Shown here: one piece after another, positions 5,399-7,433 of the stretch | Layout: each line of letters begins with the position of its first letter | How positions within the stretch are numbered: the first letter of the stretch is position 1 | Source: Patescibacteria group bacterium UBA6065 | GTDB taxonomy: Bacteria > Patescibacteriota > Minisyncoccia > Phycocordibacterales > UBA6065 | Direction: 5' to 3' | DNA length: 7,433 nt | NCBI GenBank assembly: GCA_002428865.1 | Contig: DIYB01000021.1 | Location: 15,520 to 22,952, forward strand | Notes under the pieces: generated by a model | Database searches by the model: none | What the model was told of the DNA's origin: nothing | The model's input: the letters and a program-made list of their open reading frames with translations, nothing else | Position numbers and translations under genes: made by a program

Positions 5399-6400
5399 AG
5401 TATTTTCTTGACCTCGAAAGAGCCTAGTGGCTTTGTGCGCAATCACACTTATGACCAAGGTCACAATGATCGACACCACCACAGAAGCAACAACCGTATT
5501 TCTATCTGGATTCGATATCTCAAACCAATTAGAGAGAGCGTATGGTGCAAGATACTGCATGAGTGGTTGATGGAATAAAAACAACTCATATGAAATCAAT
5601 CCGAGGGCACCGAAAAGCGGATTAATCCATCGTGTTACATAGCTATATTTCATTATTTCTCGAGCTACATACCAAATAGCTATAATTGATAAAGCAACTT
5701 GTAGATTTGCAAAAAATGTCCCTCGAATAAAAACCAAGTAAGCCAAGATGCCTGCGACCAGCACAAGTGATGTGCGCTTGATTTCTACTCCGCCGCTCAA
5801 AAAAAATCCTCCCGCCAACATGCCAACAAAGAAACTCATGATCCTCGGTACGAACATCTGAAGTGCCGGAGTGTTGCCAAAATATGAATAAACGAATGAA
5901 GCAATTAGCGTGAGAAAAAGCCCGACAGAAAACATATACAACACATCATTTATCCTCTTTCTGACTGCAAGAAAAACAAAATACATACTCACTATGAGAG
6001 ACATGAACCAAAATGCTGGATTTATGCTCCCAAAATATTCATATGGAGCAAACGCCTGAAGACCGAACACATGAAGTGCGATATCAGTAAAGGTAAACCC
6101 ATCGCTATACAAAAAGCCGAGCAGAGTGAAGATAAGTAGTGATAACCAATACAATGGCAATAAGCGCATTAACCTTCTCTTCAGAAAAACAGATACTTTT
6201 ATACCTGTAGAGGATAATGCTAGTGTAAATCCACTAGCAATTAGGAATATATCAACACCAGCCGCACCTCTAAATGTATGAACGATACCAAGCACATCTA
6301 ACGCGTGAGCTAATACGACCAATATAATTGCTATGCCCTTTAGTTCATCTACAAAAGGGATCCTGGTACCCGGTGCTATAGATGCTACTTTTATGTTCAT
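5381..6400 (-). CDS. Acyltransferase family 3 membrane protein (OafA/YrhL-like)
   Basis: Proteins of this family move acyl groups, often acetyl, across the membrane onto cell-surface sugars such as O-antigen, peptidoglycan or exopolysaccharide. The 339-residue protein is very hydrophobic, with about ten predicted membrane segments. Family marks are PFVDELKGIAIILVVLAHA (15-33, with the conserved His32), FRGAAGVDIFLIASGF (43-58), RRLMRLLPLYW (75-85) and SYELFLFHQPLM (270-281). No extracellular SGNH domain is fused. The ATG at 6400 has GAGG upstream and a TACAAT box eight bases away. Composition is unlike the neighbours: a 180-base sample is 35% G+C, ATA, TTA and AGA codons are common, and it is the only complete gene ending in TAG. 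This suggests acquisition. The acceptor substrate cannot be told; surface-glycan modification is inference. Confidence 0.88.
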   Translation of the reverse strand: MNIKVASIAPGTRIPFVDELKGIAIILVVLAHALDVLGIVHTFRGAAGVDIFLIASGFTLALSSTGIKVSVFLKRRLMRLLPLYWLSLLIFTLLGFLYSDGFTFTDIALHVFGLQAFAPYEYFGSINPAFWFMSLIVSMYFVFLAVRKRINDVLYMFSVGLFLTLIASFVYSYFGNTPALQMFVPRIMSFFVGMLAGGFFLSGGVEIKRTSLVLVAGILAYLVFIRGTFFANLQVALSIIAIWYVAREIMKYSYVTRWINPLFGALGLISYELFLFHQPLMQYLAPYALSNWFEISNPDRNTVVASVVVSIIVTLVISVIAHKATRLFRGQENTKTTPF

Positions 6401-6408
6401 ATAACCTC

Positions 6409-6414
6409 ATTGTA
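6409..6414 (-). promoter_or_regulatory. Candidate -10 of the acyltransferase gene
   Basis: On the minus strand the bases read TACAAT, five of six consensus positions, eight bases before the ATG at 6400. No -35 is recognisable at the usual distance. If used, transcription would start at or just before the start codon, and the GAGG (6407-6404) would not be in the message. The two signals therefore conflict, and confidence is low. Confidence 0.3.
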
Positions 6415-6446
6415 CATCATGGTCAGGATGTGTGGGTTTTATAGTT

Positions 6447-6455
6447 TGCTATACT
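6447..6455 (+). promoter_or_regulatory. Candidate extended -10 of trxB-like gene
   Basis: TGCTATACT combines TG with TATACT (6450-6455), the same TGCTAT core as before ftsZ and pth. No clear -35 is present 16-18 bases upstream, as is common for extended -10 promoters. Transcription would start near 6462, giving a leader of about 33 bases. The box overlaps a small perfect inverted repeat, TATAG-TTTG-CTATA (6440-6453), which could be an operator or chance. Confidence 0.5.
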
Positions 6456-6494
6456 GTACTCCACTTGATTCATAATCCTTAATCCCTTCTCACC

Positions 6495-7415
6495 ATGTAC
6501 GATCTAGCGATACTCGGAGGTGGACCAGCAGGAGTGGCAGCGGGCGTCTATGCATCGCGCAAGCGACTCAAAACGGTATTCATCACCAAGGATTTTCAGA
6601 GTCAATCGACGGTCTCAGAAGGTATTGAGAACTGGATCGGCACCATAAAAATAGCTGGCCAAGATTTTGCTTCATCTCTCGAAGCACACCTGAGGGCGTA
6701 CGCTCTCGATGTGGTTGATATCCGTGTCGGTGAATACGTGACACGCCTTGAAAATACAAACGGATCATTCACCATCACCACCGATACAGGATCGTACACC
6801 GCCCGCACAGTACTCATCGCCACTGGTAGCCACCGGAGAAAACTCACGGTGCCAGGAGGAGATGTATTCGAGCACAAGGGTATTACCTACTGTGCGTCAT
6901 GTGATGGTCCGGTCTTTGCTGATCAGGATGTGGCAGTCATCGGTGGTGGCAACGCAGCGTTCGAATCTGCCGCACAACTCCTCGCCTATTGCCGATCAGT
7001 GACACTCCTCAATCGAAGCAATGAATTCAAAGCCGATCCAATCACTGTAGCCAAAGTCCTCGCACACCCCAATATGAAGGCATTGAAGGGTGCCGAGCTC
7101 GTCGAGGTACGAGGGGATAAATTTGTGACTGGTCTCTCCTATCGTGAGACTGGGACCACGACAGTACACGATTTGTCAGTCACGGGGGTCTTTGTCGAAA
7201 TCGGCTCGATACCAACCACCGAGTTTGCAAAAGATGTCGTAGCGCTCGATCCGTACGGCCGAGTCGTCGTCGACCCTAAAACCCAGGCTGCTTCAGTGCC
7301 AGGAGTGTGGGCTGCTGGAGACTGTACGGACGGCCTGTATCATCAAAACAATATCGCGGCAGGTGATGCCGTCAAAGCACTCGAAGATATCTATGTCTAC
7401 CTCAAAACGCGATAA
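6495..7415 (+). CDS. trxB: Thioredoxin reductase / AhpF-like FAD-dependent disulfide reductase
   Basis: This cytoplasmic flavoprotein passes electrons from a reduced nicotinamide cofactor through FAD to a redox disulfide and on to thioredoxin or a similar protein. The 306-residue length fits low-molecular-weight TrxB. Domains: FAD-binding GGGPAG (8-13) and ATG (109-111), an inserted pyridine-nucleotide domain with redox motif CASC (Cys133, Cys136) and VIGGGNAAFESA (148-159), and the closing FAD segment AAGDCTD (273-279). Several stretches resemble the C-terminal half of AhpF: GIENWIG (43-49), CDGPVF (136-141), FKAD (178-181) and GVFVEIG (231-237). The NADPH-selecting HRR is replaced by NRS (173-175), so NADH or another donor is possible. 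No AhpC partner is visible nearby. It is transcribed divergently from the acyltransferase; no Shine-Dalgarno precedes the ATG. Confidence 0.88.
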   Translation: MYDLAILGGGPAGVAAGVYASRKRLKTVFITKDFQSQSTVSEGIENWIGTIKIAGQDFASSLEAHLRAYALDVVDIRVGEYVTRLENTNGSFTITTDTGSYTARTVLIATGSHRRKLTVPGGDVFEHKGITYCASCDGPVFADQDVAVIGGGNAAFESAAQLLAYCRSVTLLNRSNEFKADPITVAKVLAHPNMKALKGAELVEVRGDKFVTGLSYRETGTTTVHDLSVTGVFVEIGSIPTTEFAKDVVALDPYGRVVVDPKTQAASVPGVWAAGDCTDGLYHQNNIAAGDAVKALEDIYVYLKTR

Positions 7416-7433
7416 TCAGTGCTCTGCTATGGG

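Noticed and set aside
1..7433. Defence system, CRISPR array, tRNA, rRNA or mobile element
   Set aside because: I saw no direct-repeat array, cloverleaf, transposase, integrase, toxin-antitoxin or nuclease-helicase set; the genes are core functions plus one membrane acyltransferase.

Overview
The window looks like a stretch of core chromosome from a bacterium of the Patescibacteria/CPR radiation, most likely the Parcubacteria side. This is an inference from remembered family patterns, not a search. The clues are the order rpsU-ybeY-ftsA-ftsZ, short proteins, an FtsA with a changed phosphate-2 loop, a very divergent histidyl-tRNA-synthetase-like protein, and a scarcity of Shine-Dalgarno sequences. 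All seven complete plus-strand genes end in TAA and read through in the standard bacterial code. Sampled base composition is about 50-58% G+C in the core genes.

Layout. 1-214 (minus): the 5' part of pth (peptidyl-tRNA hydrolase), cut by the window edge. 215-297: a divergent intergenic region. 298-2105 (plus): lepB (signal peptidase I) and, 14 bases later, a histidyl-tRNA-synthetase-like gene that lacks the key catalytic arginines. 2164-3992 (plus): a tight cluster of rpsU (S21), ybeY (endoribonuclease) and ftsA, with a candidate promoter before rpsU and a clear intrinsic terminator after ftsA. 4058-5395 (plus): ftsZ with its own candidate promoter, a leader carrying a GAAA-loop hairpin, and an intrinsic terminator. 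5381-6400 (minus): an AT-rich, multi-pass acyltransferase-3 membrane protein convergent with ftsZ; its stop codon lies inside the ftsZ terminator. 6495-7415 (plus): a low-molecular-weight thioredoxin reductase/AhpF-like flavoprotein, divergent from the acyltransferase.

Together the genes cover translation and ribosome quality control (Pth, S21, YbeY, HisRS-like), protein export (LepB), cell division (FtsA, FtsZ) and thiol redox balance (TrxB-like). The acyltransferase is the one accessory-looking gene. I found no CRISPR array, tRNA, rRNA, insertion sequence or phage gene, and nothing that looks like an undescribed multi-gene system. The best leads are molecular: the degenerate HisRS, a long perfect hairpin buried in the start of ybeY, a cysteine in the FtsZ tubulin signature, separate transcription of ftsA and ftsZ, and a shared extended -10 promoter motif with several probable leaderless starts.
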